Assembly: GCF_900143285.1 (NCBI RefSeq)
Contig: NZ_FRDN01000020.1
Coordinates: forward strand, 22,791 to 86,790
DNA: 64,000 nucleotides
Direction of reading: 5' to 3'
Source of the DNA: Desulfitobacterium chlororespirans DSM 11544
GTDB lineage: Bacteria; Bacillota; Desulfitobacteriia; Desulfitobacteriales; Desulfitobacteriaceae
Shown: positions 8,354 through 16,364 of the stretch, one piece after another
Layout of the letters: every line of letters starts with the position of its first letter
Numbering within the stretch: the first letter of the stretch is position 1
Position numbers and translations under genes: made by a program
The notes under the pieces: model-generated
The model's database searches: none
What the model was told of the DNA's origin: nothing
Seen by the model: only the letters and a program-made list of their open reading frames with translations

Positions 8354-8901
8354 GCTTCCAAATCGTCGATAACAATGGTGTACTCCTTGGCTTCCGTAGC
8401 TGTGCCATCTTGATCTGTGGTAGGAGGAATAGTTAAATGCAATTCTTTCACAGAGGTGACTTCCTTTTCCTTGATAGGAAAAGTGATAAAGCCCTGCTGT
8501 ACCCGCTGAGGAGGGTAGGTCCCGCCTAAAGATGAGGTCAAGGTGAGATCCGGCGAAGCAATTTCCTTGCCGTCGATGGTCATTTCGAAATCCTCGGGAT
8601 AAAATAGGACATCTTTATCGGAAGTGTTTCCGATCTCTATACCTAAAGCAATCTTACCCAAGGGTGCATCTGGGTCGGGATCGGTGTTTCTTACCAAACT
8701 AACATTGATAATTCTCAATTTCATAGTATCTAAATCAACGATCTTATTGAGCTCCATGGTTTTGCTGAAAACCTCAATTTCGGGCTTCTCCTGGGGAGTT
8801 ACGGCGGCTGAACCGGGTTCTGGGCCTGAGGAGCAGCCGCTGACAAGGAGAACCAGGCTTGCGGCAAGACTGAAGATGATTTTAGTTGTTACTTTTCCCA
8901 T
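8350..8901 (-). CDS. Putative exported lipoprotein, DUF4352-like
   Basis: A 183-residue protein on the minus strand. The N terminus has Lys-rich start, hydrophobic core and lipobox VSGC (Cys23), so it should be anchored to the outer face of the membrane. The rest is a single beta-rich domain with alternating hydrophobics (for example VDLDTMKLRIINVSLVRNT), resembling the immunoglobulin-like DUF4352/telomeric-repeat-binding-factor-2 type domain common in Firmicute lipoproteins; function unknown. AGGAGG lies 7 bases before the ATG. Its 3' end overlaps the 3' end of the response regulator by 4 bases tail to tail, with no terminator between. Confidence 0.75.
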   Translation of the reverse strand: MGKVTTKIIFSLAASLVLLVSGCSSGPEPGSAAVTPQEKPEIEVFSKTMELNKIVDLDTMKLRIINVSLVRNTDPDPDAPLGKIALGIEIGNTSDKDVLFYPEDFEMTIDGKEIASPDLTLTSSLGGTYPPQRVQQGFITFPIKEKEVTSVKELHLTIPPTTDQDGTATEAKEYTIVIDDLEA

Positions 8902-8935
8902 AAATATAACCTCCTTATAATTAGGCCTAAATAAG

Positions 8936-8967
8936 AAAACTCTTGCTTTTGAGCAGGAGTTTTTTTA
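8936..8967 (+). terminator. Strong terminator hairpin in the lipoprotein 5' region
   Basis: AAAACTCTTGC (8936-8946) pairs with GCAGGAGTTTT (8953-8963), then a run of T to 8967 on the plus strand. It is positioned to stop plus-strand transcription that has read through from the response-regulator gene antisense to the lipoprotein gene. On the minus strand it would sit in the leader of the lipoprotein mRNA with only four T after it. Confidence 0.7.
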
Positions 8968-9072
8968 TTGCTCAGAGACCCCACTAGAATTCAATGCAAA
9001 TAGCGTACCAACTAAATTTTTAGATAAGCCGTTACTATGCCCGGGGTTAAGAGAGGGGAGCGAGACATTCCT

Positions 9073-9172
9073 GGGACAATCGAGGGACATTTGTGCCCCA
9101 ATAGGACATAGCTTCGCTTCACAAAGATATCCCAAAACATTCACAGAACGTTCACATAGCTGCTGATAAGCA
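9073..9172 (+). promoter_or_regulatory. Candidate upstream activator region for the nos sigma-54 promoter
   Basis: This stretch holds direct repeats: GGGACA at 9073 and 9084 (11 bp apart), AGGACA at 9103, and two TTCACA words 11 bp apart at about 9141 and 9152. TGCCCCAATAGGACATAG at 9094-9111 recurs with one indel and two changes at 54319-54335, upstream of the other sigma-54 promoter. Distance to the promoter (about 20-110 bases) suits enhancer sites. No protein can be assigned. Confidence 0.4.
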
Positions 9173-9185
9173 GCTTTAGTCTTGT

Positions 9186-9200
9186 TGGCACAATAATTGC
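9186..9200 (+). promoter_or_regulatory. Sigma-54 (-24/-12) promoter of the nos block
   Basis: TGGCACAATAATTGC matches the sigma-54 consensus TGGCAC-N5-TTGC exactly. Transcription would begin near 9211, about 78 bases before the first nos-block gene. Confidence 0.88.
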
Positions 9201-9288
9201 AAAATGGAATTAGTAACAATCTTCTCAAGCTTCTCAGTAATAAGGTATGGCCCTAACATTAGGTAACATTGGGCATGGAGGTGAAATG

Positions 9289-10491
9289 ATGTTTGCAAAA
9301 CTAATTTGGCGGAATGCCAAAAGACGGCCTTGGCAGCAGGGACTGACCCTGTTTGTCGTCGTAGCCTGTGCTGCTGCCCTGACAGCCGGGATACTGTTGG
9401 TCTGGGGCATTGAGAAAGGGGGCCAAAGTGCCGTCGATAATCTGGGAGCGGACGTTATGGCTATACCGGCGGATGCCCACCTTGAACCAGGTCAGGTTCT
9501 GTTTACCGGGGCGCCTGCCAATATCTATATGAATTCAGAAGTATTGAAGGAGATTGAGAAGGTACCTGGTGTGGAAGCCGTATCAGCACAGTTTTTCAGC
9601 CAGACTCTTAATCAGGGCTGTTGCAGCCTTCCGGAAGAATACCGGCTGGTTGGCTATGATCCACAGACGGACTTTCTGATCAGGGACTTATTGGCGAAGG
9701 GAGTGGGCAGGGATTTAAAGAACACGGAGGTTATTGTGGGCGGGAATGTGCCTGCTTTTCTAGGAGACCGGGTGGTGGTTTTAGCTGAGCCCTTTGATGT
9801 GGCCGGTTATCTGGAACCCATGGGAGGAAGTATTGACGACACGATCTTTGTACCCATTGCAACGGCCCGGAGACTGGCCGGGGAAAGTCCCTATTTACAG
9901 GAATATTGGCAGGAGGCCGGGAGCCCGGATCAGTTGGTTTCGTCGGTATTGATTAAAACAAAAGATGGGGCTGATCCGAATCAGGTTGCCAAAGCTATCG
10001 ATAGGATCAGTGGCATTAAAAGCGTGGCAGCAGGGAAATTATTTTCTGAACTTAAAGAAGAGTTGCTCGTGATTAAAGACATTCTGCGCTTGATGGTGGT
10101 CATTATTTGCGGCATCACCATGGCTTCTCTGGCATCACGCTATTCCTCCCTGGTACTGGAAAGACAGCAGGAGTTGGCTCTGTTGCGGGCACTGGGAACA
10201 GAAAAAGGAAGCCTATTTAAGCTGGTCATGCTGGAAACCCTTTGCAGCGGACTGGCGGCTGCAGTCATCGGATGCCTGGCTGGATATGGCTTGGTTCTTT
10301 ATTTGGCAAAGTCCCTGAGCAGGCACAGCTCCTTTCCCTTCATGCTGCCCGAGGCGGTTGAGCTCTGTGTTGCTTGTTTGGGGATTATCGCGTTTATTCT
10401 CCTCATCTGTTGTTTGGCCGCTTTCTGGCCGGCCAGAAGTTCATCGCGTTTGGATCCCGTCACCGCTTTAACTGAAGGGGAGCTAAGGTAG
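9289..10491 (+). CDS. MacB/FtsX-type ABC transporter permease
   Basis: A 400-residue permease with one N-terminal helix (about residues 20-40), a roughly 200-residue extracytoplasmic domain, and three C-terminal helices with the FtsX signature ERQQELALLRALGTEKGS. I chose the second ATG of the ATGATG pair, six bases after GGAGGT; the longer reading from 9247 has no ribosome site. It is first in the nos transcription unit and directly precedes its ATPase. Such permeases do not carry solutes through a channel but push on lipoproteins or peptides outside. A part in maturation of exported cytochromes or copper sites is guesswork from position. Confidence 0.9.
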   Translation: MFAKLIWRNAKRRPWQQGLTLFVVVACAAALTAGILLVWGIEKGGQSAVDNLGADVMAIPADAHLEPGQVLFTGAPANIYMNSEVLKEIEKVPGVEAVSAQFFSQTLNQGCCSLPEEYRLVGYDPQTDFLIRDLLAKGVGRDLKNTEVIVGGNVPAFLGDRVVVLAEPFDVAGYLEPMGGSIDDTIFVPIATARRLAGESPYLQEYWQEAGSPDQLVSSVLIKTKDGADPNQVAKAIDRISGIKSVAAGKLFSELKEELLVIKDILRLMVVIICGITMASLASRYSSLVLERQQELALLRALGTEKGSLFKLVMLETLCSGLAAAVIGCLAGYGLVLYLAKSLSRHSSFPFMLPEAVELCVACLGIIAFILLICCLAAFWPARSSSRLDPVTALTEGELR

Positions 10492-10500
10492 GGGGGTACT

Positions 10501-11214
10501 ATGGAAATAGCGTTAAGGAACATTACACATTACTACCGGGACGGTATGGGGGATCGGGTTACCCCCCTGAGAAACATTGACTTAACGATGAGGAGCGGGG
10601 ATTCTCTCGTGCTCTATGGGCCGTCAGGTTGTGGCAAAAGTACGTTGTTGTTTATCCTGGGTTGCCTGCTAAAACCCTCGGAAGGACAGGTGGATATAGA
10701 CGGACGTTCCCTCCTCCACTATGGGGAAAAAGAGATGGCCGAATTGAGAAATCGAAAGATAGGCTTCATGTTCCAGATGTGCTATCTGCTTCCCACCCTG
10801 ACCGTCAAGGAAAATATCATGCTTCCTTTCTGGATTCAGGGAGGGAAGGCAAGGGATGGAAGAGCGGAAGGGAAGACGGTTGATCTTTTGCTGGAACAGT
10901 TGGAGTTGGCGGAACGGGCTGATTTTCTACCTTATCAGTTAAGCGGTGGTCAGAGGCGCCGGGTAGCTATGGCCAGAGCCCTGGCTAATGACCCGGAGGT
11001 GATTCTGGCTGATGAACCCACGGCGGAGCTTGATGAGGAGAAAAAGGACTTTGTGGGAAAGTGGCTGGGGGAGCAGGCCGGAAAAAAGAAGATTGTTGTG
11101 GTTGCTACTCACGATCCGCAATTGGCGGTTTATGCCGGACGGGTTTACAGCTTAAGTCAAGGGCAGTTACAGGAAAAGATTTTGGGGAAGGGAGCCGTTT
11201 GTAGCCTAGGATAG
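10501..11214 (+). CDS. MacB/LolD-type ABC transporter ATPase
   Basis: A 237-residue ATP-binding subunit. It shows Walker A GPSGCGKST, Q-loop FMFQMCYLLPTLTVKENI, signature LSGGQRRRVAMARAL, Walker B VILADEPT and the H-loop VVVATHDPQ. The residues after the Q-loop are typical of the LolD/MacB group that pairs with FtsX permeases, as does the gene nine bases upstream. It lies inside the nos block, so it should be co-expressed under the sigma-54 promoter. Confidence 0.93.
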   Translation: MEIALRNITHYYRDGMGDRVTPLRNIDLTMRSGDSLVLYGPSGCGKSTLLFILGCLLKPSEGQVDIDGRSLLHYGEKEMAELRNRKIGFMFQMCYLLPTLTVKENIMLPFWIQGGKARDGRAEGKTVDLLLEQLELAERADFLPYQLSGGQRRRVAMARALANDPEVILADEPTAELDEEKKDFVGKWLGEQAGKKKIVVVATHDPQLAVYAGRVYSLSQGQLQEKILGKGAVCSLG

Positions 11215-11245
11215 GCGCTATCCAAGTGATGGTGAGGTTAAATGA

Positions 11246-11701
11246 ATGGAGGTTAAATTTTTGAACGGAAAAGTAGCTAAGGTTATTGGCGGATTGGGGG
11301 CGGTGCTGGGTTTACTAATAGCCTTGACTCCGTTCCAGCTTGCCCCGGTTTGTCAACGATTGTTGGAACTAACCTCAGGCAAGATGGCCCATATGCGCTG
11401 CCATTATACAGGCCAAGGGGAGGTGTTTTTAGGAATAATCGTTGTTTTGGTCTCCCTGATCTATCTGTTCAACACATCCATTCCTGCTCAAAAAGCCTTG
11501 GGCGGTGTGCTGATGATTTTGGGATGTGCTGTAATTATCCTGCCTACAAATCTGGGGATTGGCGTCTGTATGAATCCGATGGAGTGCCATACCACGGCTA
11601 AAACTCTCTATGTCCTGGGGGGCCTGACACTAATTGACGGGTTGGTTGCAGTCTTCCAGGAAAAACTCCCTGTTTCGCCTTCTCAAGATATGAAAGCTTG
11701 A
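11246..11701 (+). CDS. DUF4418 family membrane protein
   Basis: A 151-residue inner-membrane protein with four predicted helices. Pairs of cysteines occur in extracytoplasmic-looking loops: MRCHYTGQGEV between helices 1 and 2, and CMNPMECHTT before helix 4. These Cys/His motifs are the hallmark of DUF4418, found next to FtsX/ATPase pairs in anaerobic Firmicutes. ATG 11246 and TTG 11261 both have acceptable ribosome sites; the TTG follows GGAGGT by seven bases. Function is unknown; the conserved C-x-H and M-x-C-H could hold a metal. Confidence 0.8.
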   Translation: MEVKFLNGKVAKVIGGLGAVLGLLIALTPFQLAPVCQRLLELTSGKMAHMRCHYTGQGEVFLGIIVVLVSLIYLFNTSIPAQKALGGVLMILGCAVIILPTNLGIGVCMNPMECHTTAKTLYVLGGLTLIDGLVAVFQEKLPVSPSQDMKA

Positions 11702-11750
11702 TCAAGGAAATTTGCTCCTCTTAGAGGATGGACAAAGGAGGTTGAATCAT

Positions 11751-12068
11751 TTGCGGGGGTTGGTCACCGGAAAATTAAGCAAGGCCTTAGGGCTCAATAT
11801 GGTTGTCGTTGGTTTGGTGATGGGATTTGCCCTTTTTGCCACCTATGCTGTTCCTCTGCCGGAAAAAGCAGAGGCTGCAGGGCAAGCTGGATATCTTACC
11901 TTTCAGTCGACCTGTACAGCCTGTCATACCGTGGATACTGTGCAGAATTATCAAGGCTCTTCCCCTTGGCCGGAAATTATCGGCTTGATGAAGGGCTATG
12001 GGGCTTTCATGCAAGAGGAAGAGGAAGCAGAGATTCTTCACTATTTAGAAGAAGCTTACCCCAGATAA
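11751..12068 (+). CDS. Membrane-anchored monoheme cytochrome c
   Basis: A 105-residue protein with one N-terminal helix (residues 15-35) that is a signal anchor or signal peptide, then a single heme site CTACH. Methionines near the C terminus (GLMKGYGAFM) could be the sixth ligand. The TTG at 11751 follows AAAGGAGGT by eight bases; the longer reading from 11712 lacks one. It resembles the small cytochromes c (NosC type) of clade II nos clusters and most likely carries electrons between the Rieske/cytochrome b complex and NosZ outside the cell membrane. Confidence 0.88.
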   Translation: MRGLVTGKLSKALGLNMVVVGLVMGFALFATYAVPLPEKAEAAGQAGYLTFQSTCTACHTVDTVQNYQGSSPWPEIIGLMKGYGAFMQEEEEAEILHYLEEAYPR

Positions 12069-12101
12069 GTGGGGGTCTAAGGAGGAATGGGGGATTAAAC
12101 A

Positions 12102-12335
12102 ATGACTTTTTTTAATGAAGAAGGGGATAAGGAAGGTTTTGTGGTTTTGGCACTGGGAATATGGGCGGCCATAACCCTGGTCTTCATGATCGCCAGGAGT
12201 TGGGCAGCGGGAAACGCCTATTGGGTAGCCATCTTTATGGGGCTAATTTGCTTTGCAGCCGCCTTTTCCGTTTATACATGGAGAGTTTTGATTCTGGACC
12301 GTAAAGGGGGTATGGAAGATGGAGAACAACAATAA
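12102..12335 (+). CDS. Small two-helix membrane protein of the nos/bc block
   Basis: A 77-residue protein with two predicted membrane helices (about 14-32 and 38-58), acidic N terminus and C-terminal YTWRVLILDRKGG. It overlaps the Rieske gene by 17 bases, so it is translationally linked to the cytochrome complex. I do not recognise the family. It may be a small subunit of the complex, comparable in position to the minor single-helix subunits of b6f complexes. Confidence 0.75.
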   Translation: MTFFNEEGDKEGFVVLALGIWAAITLVFMIARSWAAGNAYWVAIFMGLICFAAAFSVYTWRVLILDRKGGMEDGEQQ

Positions 12336-12765
12336 AGGGGAAATATCAAGACGCAAATTCCTCGGCATCATGACCGGGGTACCCTTGGTTTTGAGTGTGG
12401 GAACCCCTGCAGTTGCGGTAGGAAAGATGATCAGTCCCCCTGAGGCTCTCAAGCCGATTCCTCCGCGAATGGCGATTCTCAAGGAAGATGAGCTTTTGGA
12501 GAAGCCCAAAGAAATCATCTATGATGGCCTTCCCGCTATGATCTTCAAAAGAGGCAATGAATATCGAGCCTTTTCCAGGGTCTGCACCCATCTCGGCTGC
12601 ACGGTCATGTGGAATGAGGCGGAGAAACGCTTTGAATGCCCTTGTCATGGCGGCATTTTCGATGAAGACGGGAATGTTCTGGACGGGCCGCCGCCCAAAC
12701 CTTTAACCCGTTTGAGGGCCTGGGTGGAAGACGGTTATGTCATGGTGCAAAGGGAGGTTGTTTAG
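12319..12765 (+). CDS. Rieske [2Fe-2S] protein
   Basis: A 148-residue Rieske subunit. The N terminus has the Tat motif SRRKFLG and a hydrophobic stretch that probably stays as the membrane anchor. The cluster ligands are in CTHLGC and CPCHGG, 18 residues apart, with the expected loop between, and the fold ends in a GPPPKPLTRL proline loop. It passes electrons from menaquinol oxidised at the cytochrome b subunit to the cytochromes c. It overlaps the small gene before it and is followed by a GTG start two bases after its stop. Confidence 0.96.
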   Translation: MENNNKGEISRRKFLGIMTGVPLVLSVGTPAVAVGKMISPPEALKPIPPRMAILKEDELLEKPKEIIYDGLPAMIFKRGNEYRAFSRVCTHLGCTVMWNEAEKRFECPCHGGIFDEDGNVLDGPPPKPLTRLRAWVEDGYVMVQREVV

Positions 12766-12766
12766 C

Positions 12767-13405
12767 GTGGCGCTTGAACCTAAAGAGGTCGGAGTAAAAG
12801 ACATGTTTAAGGAAATCGCTGAACATCCTGTCCCCAGGCATGCCCGTAATTTCATATTCTGCTTTGGCGGGATCTCCTTTCTGTTATTTTTGGTTCAGGT
12901 TGTTACGGGTATCGTGCTGGCGGTTTACTACAACCCGACCATGGAAGGCGCCTATCAGAGCGTGATGTTTATCAATAATGAAGTTTTCATGGGCAAAGCT
13001 TTGCGTTCGGTTCATAACATTGCGGCTAACCTGATGCTGATTATGGTGGTCTTGCATTTTTTGCGGGTTGTGTTTACCGGCGCCTACAAACCTCCCCGTC
13101 AGTTCAATTGGGTTGTGGGTGTGCTTCTGCTGCTTTTAGTCATTTTATTTTGTTTCACAGGATATCTTTTGCCCCTGGATCAGGTGGGTTATTGGGCGGC
13201 AATTATCGGCACCAAGATATTGGGGTCAATTCCTGTCGTCGGTGATCAGCTCTTGCTGCTGGGCCAGGCCGGAACCAAGATTACGGACCATACCCTGATG
13301 AGGTTCTTTATTATCCATATCGTGGTACTGCCGGTGGTTGTCATAGTGTTGCTGATTGCGCACTTTTTAATGATTCGTAAACAGGGGATTTCCGGTCCGC
13401 TGTAG
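12767..13405 (+). CDS. Cytochrome b6-type subunit (N-terminal half of cytochrome b)
   Basis: A 212-residue protein with four membrane helices. Heme-ligand histidine pairs are spaced 14 (HNIAANLMLIMVVLH) and 15 residues (HIVVLP to HFLMIRKQG), as in cytochrome b6. Cys32 in FCFGG sits where b6 of b6f complexes carries the Cys that binds the extra heme c-type ligand (heme ci/cn). The C-terminal MIRKQGISGPL is the standard b6 ending. Start is GTG 12767 with GGAGGT nine bases before. With the Rieske and subunit IV genes it makes a split, b6f-like menaquinol oxidase feeding NosZ. Confidence 0.95.
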   Translation: MALEPKEVGVKDMFKEIAEHPVPRHARNFIFCFGGISFLLFLVQVVTGIVLAVYYNPTMEGAYQSVMFINNEVFMGKALRSVHNIAANLMLIMVVLHFLRVVFTGAYKPPRQFNWVVGVLLLLLVILFCFTGYLLPLDQVGYWAAIIGTKILGSIPVVGDQLLLLGQAGTKITDHTLMRFFIIHIVVLPVVVIVLLIAHFLMIRKQGISGPL

Positions 13406-13417
13406 GAGGTGATGAGA

Positions 13418-13813
13418 ATGGACACCAATAAAAAGGAATTGGATAAGGATACTGTACCTTTTTTTCCCAACCATTTAACGACCGAAGTGAGTGTAGCCCT
13501 TGGTATTCTTGGCGTTGTTTTCTTTCTGGCTGGAGTAATCCCCAAGGACTTGGGGCCGCCGGCCAACCCCGTCATGACCCCTGCTCATATTGAACCGGAT
13601 TGGTACTTTATGTGGCTTTTTGGTCTGTTAAAGATTGTCCCCCAGCTTTTGGGCTTGCTGATTCCGGCTCTTCTGGTTATAGGAATTTTCTTATTGCCAT
13701 GGCTGGACAGGAGCACATCCCGTCGGCCTGAAGCAAGGCCATGGGTCATTATTGGAGCGGAGATCGTACTGATCCTCATGGTGGTATTAACTTATATCGC
13801 CTTGCATTTTTAA
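13418..13813 (+). CDS. Cytochrome b/b6 subunit IV (C-terminal half)
   Basis: A 131-residue protein with three membrane helices corresponding to subunit IV of b6f complexes. It carries the quinol-oxidation-site motif as PDWY (HIEPDWYFMWLF) instead of PEWY; PDWY is the form usually seen with low-potential menaquinone chains. The ATG at 13418 follows AGGAGGT by seven bases. It lies 12 bases after the b6 gene and is its obligatory partner. Confidence 0.94.
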   Translation: MDTNKKELDKDTVPFFPNHLTTEVSVALGILGVVFFLAGVIPKDLGPPANPVMTPAHIEPDWYFMWLFGLLKIVPQLLGLLIPALLVIGIFLLPWLDRSTSRRPEARPWVIIGAEIVLILMVVLTYIALHF

Positions 13814-13851
13814 TTATGGATTAAGAGTTGGACACGTATGGGGGTGAATCA

Positions 13852-14394
13852 ATGACGGGAAACGGGCGGAATAATCCATCGTTTCACTTGCTTTCAATTT
13901 TCTGCATTTGGCTGGGGATGGGTTTCTTGGTAGGGATCACAGGGAGTGTAATTGCGGCACCTCATTATGTTCTGCCGGATGATCGCGAGGCTAAGCTGGT
14001 CTATGCATCCGGTTTGCAGCCGCAGCAGTCTACGGGGACTCAAAGCGGCGATCCCAGCGGTGCGCCAGGTAAAACAGCCAGAGAAGGAGAGCTCTTTCTG
14101 AAAAAAGGCTGCACCCAGTGCCATGAAGTCAGTTATTACGGAATAGCCGGTGGTGTGACAGGTCCCGATCTTACCAAGGCGTATGGGGATGTGCCGGATC
14201 GTTTTGGGAAGACCCTCGCCGAGTTTTTACAAGAACCGGAAGGGACAATGGCTGAGATGTTTGTCAGAATGGATATTACAGAAGATGAAAAAAATCAGGT
14301 TCTCGAATTATTAACGGCAGCCGGCGGAAAGACGGCCCAGCAACCAGCCGATGCAGAGAGCGAAAATACGGAAAATACCAATAACCCGGAGTAA
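13852..14394 (+). CDS. Membrane-anchored cytochrome c (NosC/petX-like)
   Basis: A 180-residue monoheme cytochrome c. One N-terminal helix (about residues 15-38) is followed by a spacer with QPQQSTGTQSGD, then CTQCH and a class I-like fold ending in MFVRMDITEDEKNQVLELL, where a Met can be the sixth ligand. The last 25 residues are low-complexity (A, E, N, T). ATG 13852 has GGGGGTGA upstream. It sits between subunit IV and nosZ, the expected place for the carrier that hands electrons to the CuA site. Confidence 0.9.
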   Translation: MTGNGRNNPSFHLLSIFCIWLGMGFLVGITGSVIAAPHYVLPDDREAKLVYASGLQPQQSTGTQSGDPSGAPGKTAREGELFLKKGCTQCHEVSYYGIAGGVTGPDLTKAYGDVPDRFGKTLAEFLQEPEGTMAEMFVRMDITEDEKNQVLELLTAAGGKTAQQPADAESENTENTNNPE

Positions 14395-14446
14395 AGAGCG
14401 GTATCGGCAATAGAATAATGCAAATGTATAGGGAGGTTTTTAGCAA

Positions 14447-16345
14447 GTGGAAAAAGGACTGTTTAAGAAGATTGTATTGTCCCTGGCAGGGCTGCTGGTT
14501 GGCCTGGTCATAGCTGTTTACTTATCCGCCCAGCTTAATCCCGAGGCGGAGGCTGCTGCTGCCTTCGGCGGGAAAAATATATCTGTGGACGGTGTTTCTG
14601 ACGATGTGGTGCAGGCGGCCCTGAAAACCTATGTGCCACCCGGTCAGCTGGATGAGTATTATATGTTTGCCTCAGGGGGCCATTCAGGTAATGTCTTTGT
14701 CTATGGTGTGCCATCCATGCGTCGGATCAGAACAATTCCGGTATTTACCCCCGAGTCCGCCGTAGGGTATGGCTGGACGACGGAATCCAAGGAAATGCTT
14801 GGCGAATGGAGCTGGGGGGATGTCCATCATCCTGCTTTGAGCGAGACCAAGGGAGATTATGACGGGCGCTGGCTTTTTGTCAATGATAATGCCAACAGCA
14901 GGGCCGCCCGGATCGATCTGGATTCCTTCAGGACCAGTCAAATTTTGGATATTCCTAATATTTATGGACCCCATAGCGCTGTATTTATGACACCTAACTC
15001 CGAATACTTTATGCTGGGGTCCCGCTTTGCCGGACCGATACCTTATGGGACCTATTCCCCCATTGAGAATTTATCAAAAGATTATAATTGTGTTTTAGCA
15101 GCGGTGGCTATAGACCCCAATAACGGTGAGATGAGCGTGGGATGGGAAGTGCTGATGCCCCCCTGGTCCTTCGATTTATCGGATGCCGGCAAGCTGGACA
15201 GTGAAGGCTGGGCCTTTCTGACAACCTATAATACTGAGGAGGCCTATGAGCTGCTGGAGGTCAATGCCTCCCAGCGGGAAATGGATTATGTGGTCGCTTT
15301 AAATTGGAAAATGCTCGAACAGGCGGCCAATGAAGGAAAATACAAAATAGTTGATGGCGTCAAAATGATTGATCCCCTGGATGTACCGGGCTCCGTTTAT
15401 TTGGTTCCGGCTATGAAGAGCCCCCATGGTGTGGATGTCACACCAGATGGAAAGTATTTCATTGCTAACGGAAAAGTGGCTCCGGTAGCTACCGTATTCA
15501 GCTTTGAGAAATTCAAGGAATGCATTGACAACAAAGACTTCCAGGGCGAGGAACGGGGTTTCCCGATTGTCAATTACGAGAAAGTAAGAGTGGCGGAAGT
15601 GCCGGTGGGCTTAGGACCATTGCATACTCAATTTGACGGCAACGGTTATGCCTATACCACCTTATTTATTGACAGTACTATTGCCAAGTGGAGTCTGGAT
15701 ACCTTTGAGGTTGTCGATGTTACTCCGGTTCATTATTGCCCAGGCCATCTGTGTGCTGCTGAGGGAGACACTGTCTCTCCGGATGGCAAGTATCTGGTCT
15801 CCTTGAATAAGCTGGCCAAGGATAAATTCCTGTCTGTTGGTCCATCCCATCCCGAAAGTGCCCAGCTGATTGATTTAACCACGGATAAAATGAAAATTTT
15901 GATGGATGTTCCCACAGATCCCGAGCCTCACTTCGCTCAGATGATTAAAGCCGATAAGATCACGACCTGGGAAGTGTTTGAGAAAGATCCCAGCCAGCCG
16001 GGCGCTGTTTATGAGAAGGAAAATGCTCGCATTGAACGGGACGGCAACAATGTCACAGTCTATCAAATGGGCTTCCGCAGCCGCTATTACCCGGATCATG
16101 TGGAGGTCAATGAAGGGGACCATGTGACCTGGTATTTAACCAATACGGATTTCGATGAGGATATCACCCATGGCTTTGGTATTTGTCTGTATGACCTTAA
16201 TGCGGAAGCACAACCGGGTGAGACGATAAAATTTGAATTTGTTGCTGATAAAGCGGGAGTCTATCCTTTCTATTGCACCAACTTCTGCTCGGCACTCCAT
16301 CAGGAAATGCAGGGCTGGTTTATTGTCAAGCCAAAAGGCCTATAA
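14447..16345 (+). CDS. nosZ: Nitrous-oxide reductase, clade II (Sec-exported)
   Basis: A 632-residue enzyme reducing N2O to N2 outside the membrane. The N terminus is a plain Sec-type signal with no twin arginine, as in clade II (atypical) NosZ. Residues 70-500 form the seven-bladed propeller with CuZ-cluster histidines visible in GGHSGNVFVYG, DVHHP, GPHSAV, SPHGVDVTPDG, GPLHTQFDG, PGHLCAAEGD and GPSHPESA. The C-terminal cupredoxin domain binds CuA through YCTNFCSALHQEM (C-x3-C-x3-H-x2-M) and the upstream HGFGICLYD. GTG start at 14447 after GGAGGT. It is downstream of the b6-type complex and upstream of nosB/D/L/Y/F. Confidence 0.98.
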   Translation: MEKGLFKKIVLSLAGLLVGLVIAVYLSAQLNPEAEAAAAFGGKNISVDGVSDDVVQAALKTYVPPGQLDEYYMFASGGHSGNVFVYGVPSMRRIRTIPVFTPESAVGYGWTTESKEMLGEWSWGDVHHPALSETKGDYDGRWLFVNDNANSRAARIDLDSFRTSQILDIPNIYGPHSAVFMTPNSEYFMLGSRFAGPIPYGTYSPIENLSKDYNCVLAAVAIDPNNGEMSVGWEVLMPPWSFDLSDAGKLDSEGWAFLTTYNTEEAYELLEVNASQREMDYVVALNWKMLEQAANEGKYKIVDGVKMIDPLDVPGSVYLVPAMKSPHGVDVTPDGKYFIANGKVAPVATVFSFEKFKECIDNKDFQGEERGFPIVNYEKVRVAEVPVGLGPLHTQFDGNGYAYTTLFIDSTIAKWSLDTFEVVDVTPVHYCPGHLCAAEGDTVSPDGKYLVSLNKLAKDKFLSVGPSHPESAQLIDLTTDKMKILMDVPTDPEPHFAQMIKADKITTWEVFEKDPSQPGAVYEKENARIERDGNNVTVYQMGFRSRYYPDHVEVNEGDHVTWYLTNTDFDEDITHGFGICLYDLNAEAQPGETIKFEFVADKAGVYPFYCTNFCSALHQEMQGWFIVKPKGL

Positions 16346-16364
16346 AGCTCTATAGAGCTTTGTC

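Noticed and set aside
8965..9228. 87-codon minus-strand frame upstream of the lipoprotein
   Set aside because: It overlaps the sigma-54 promoter and repeat region, has no ribosome site and an unstructured composition.
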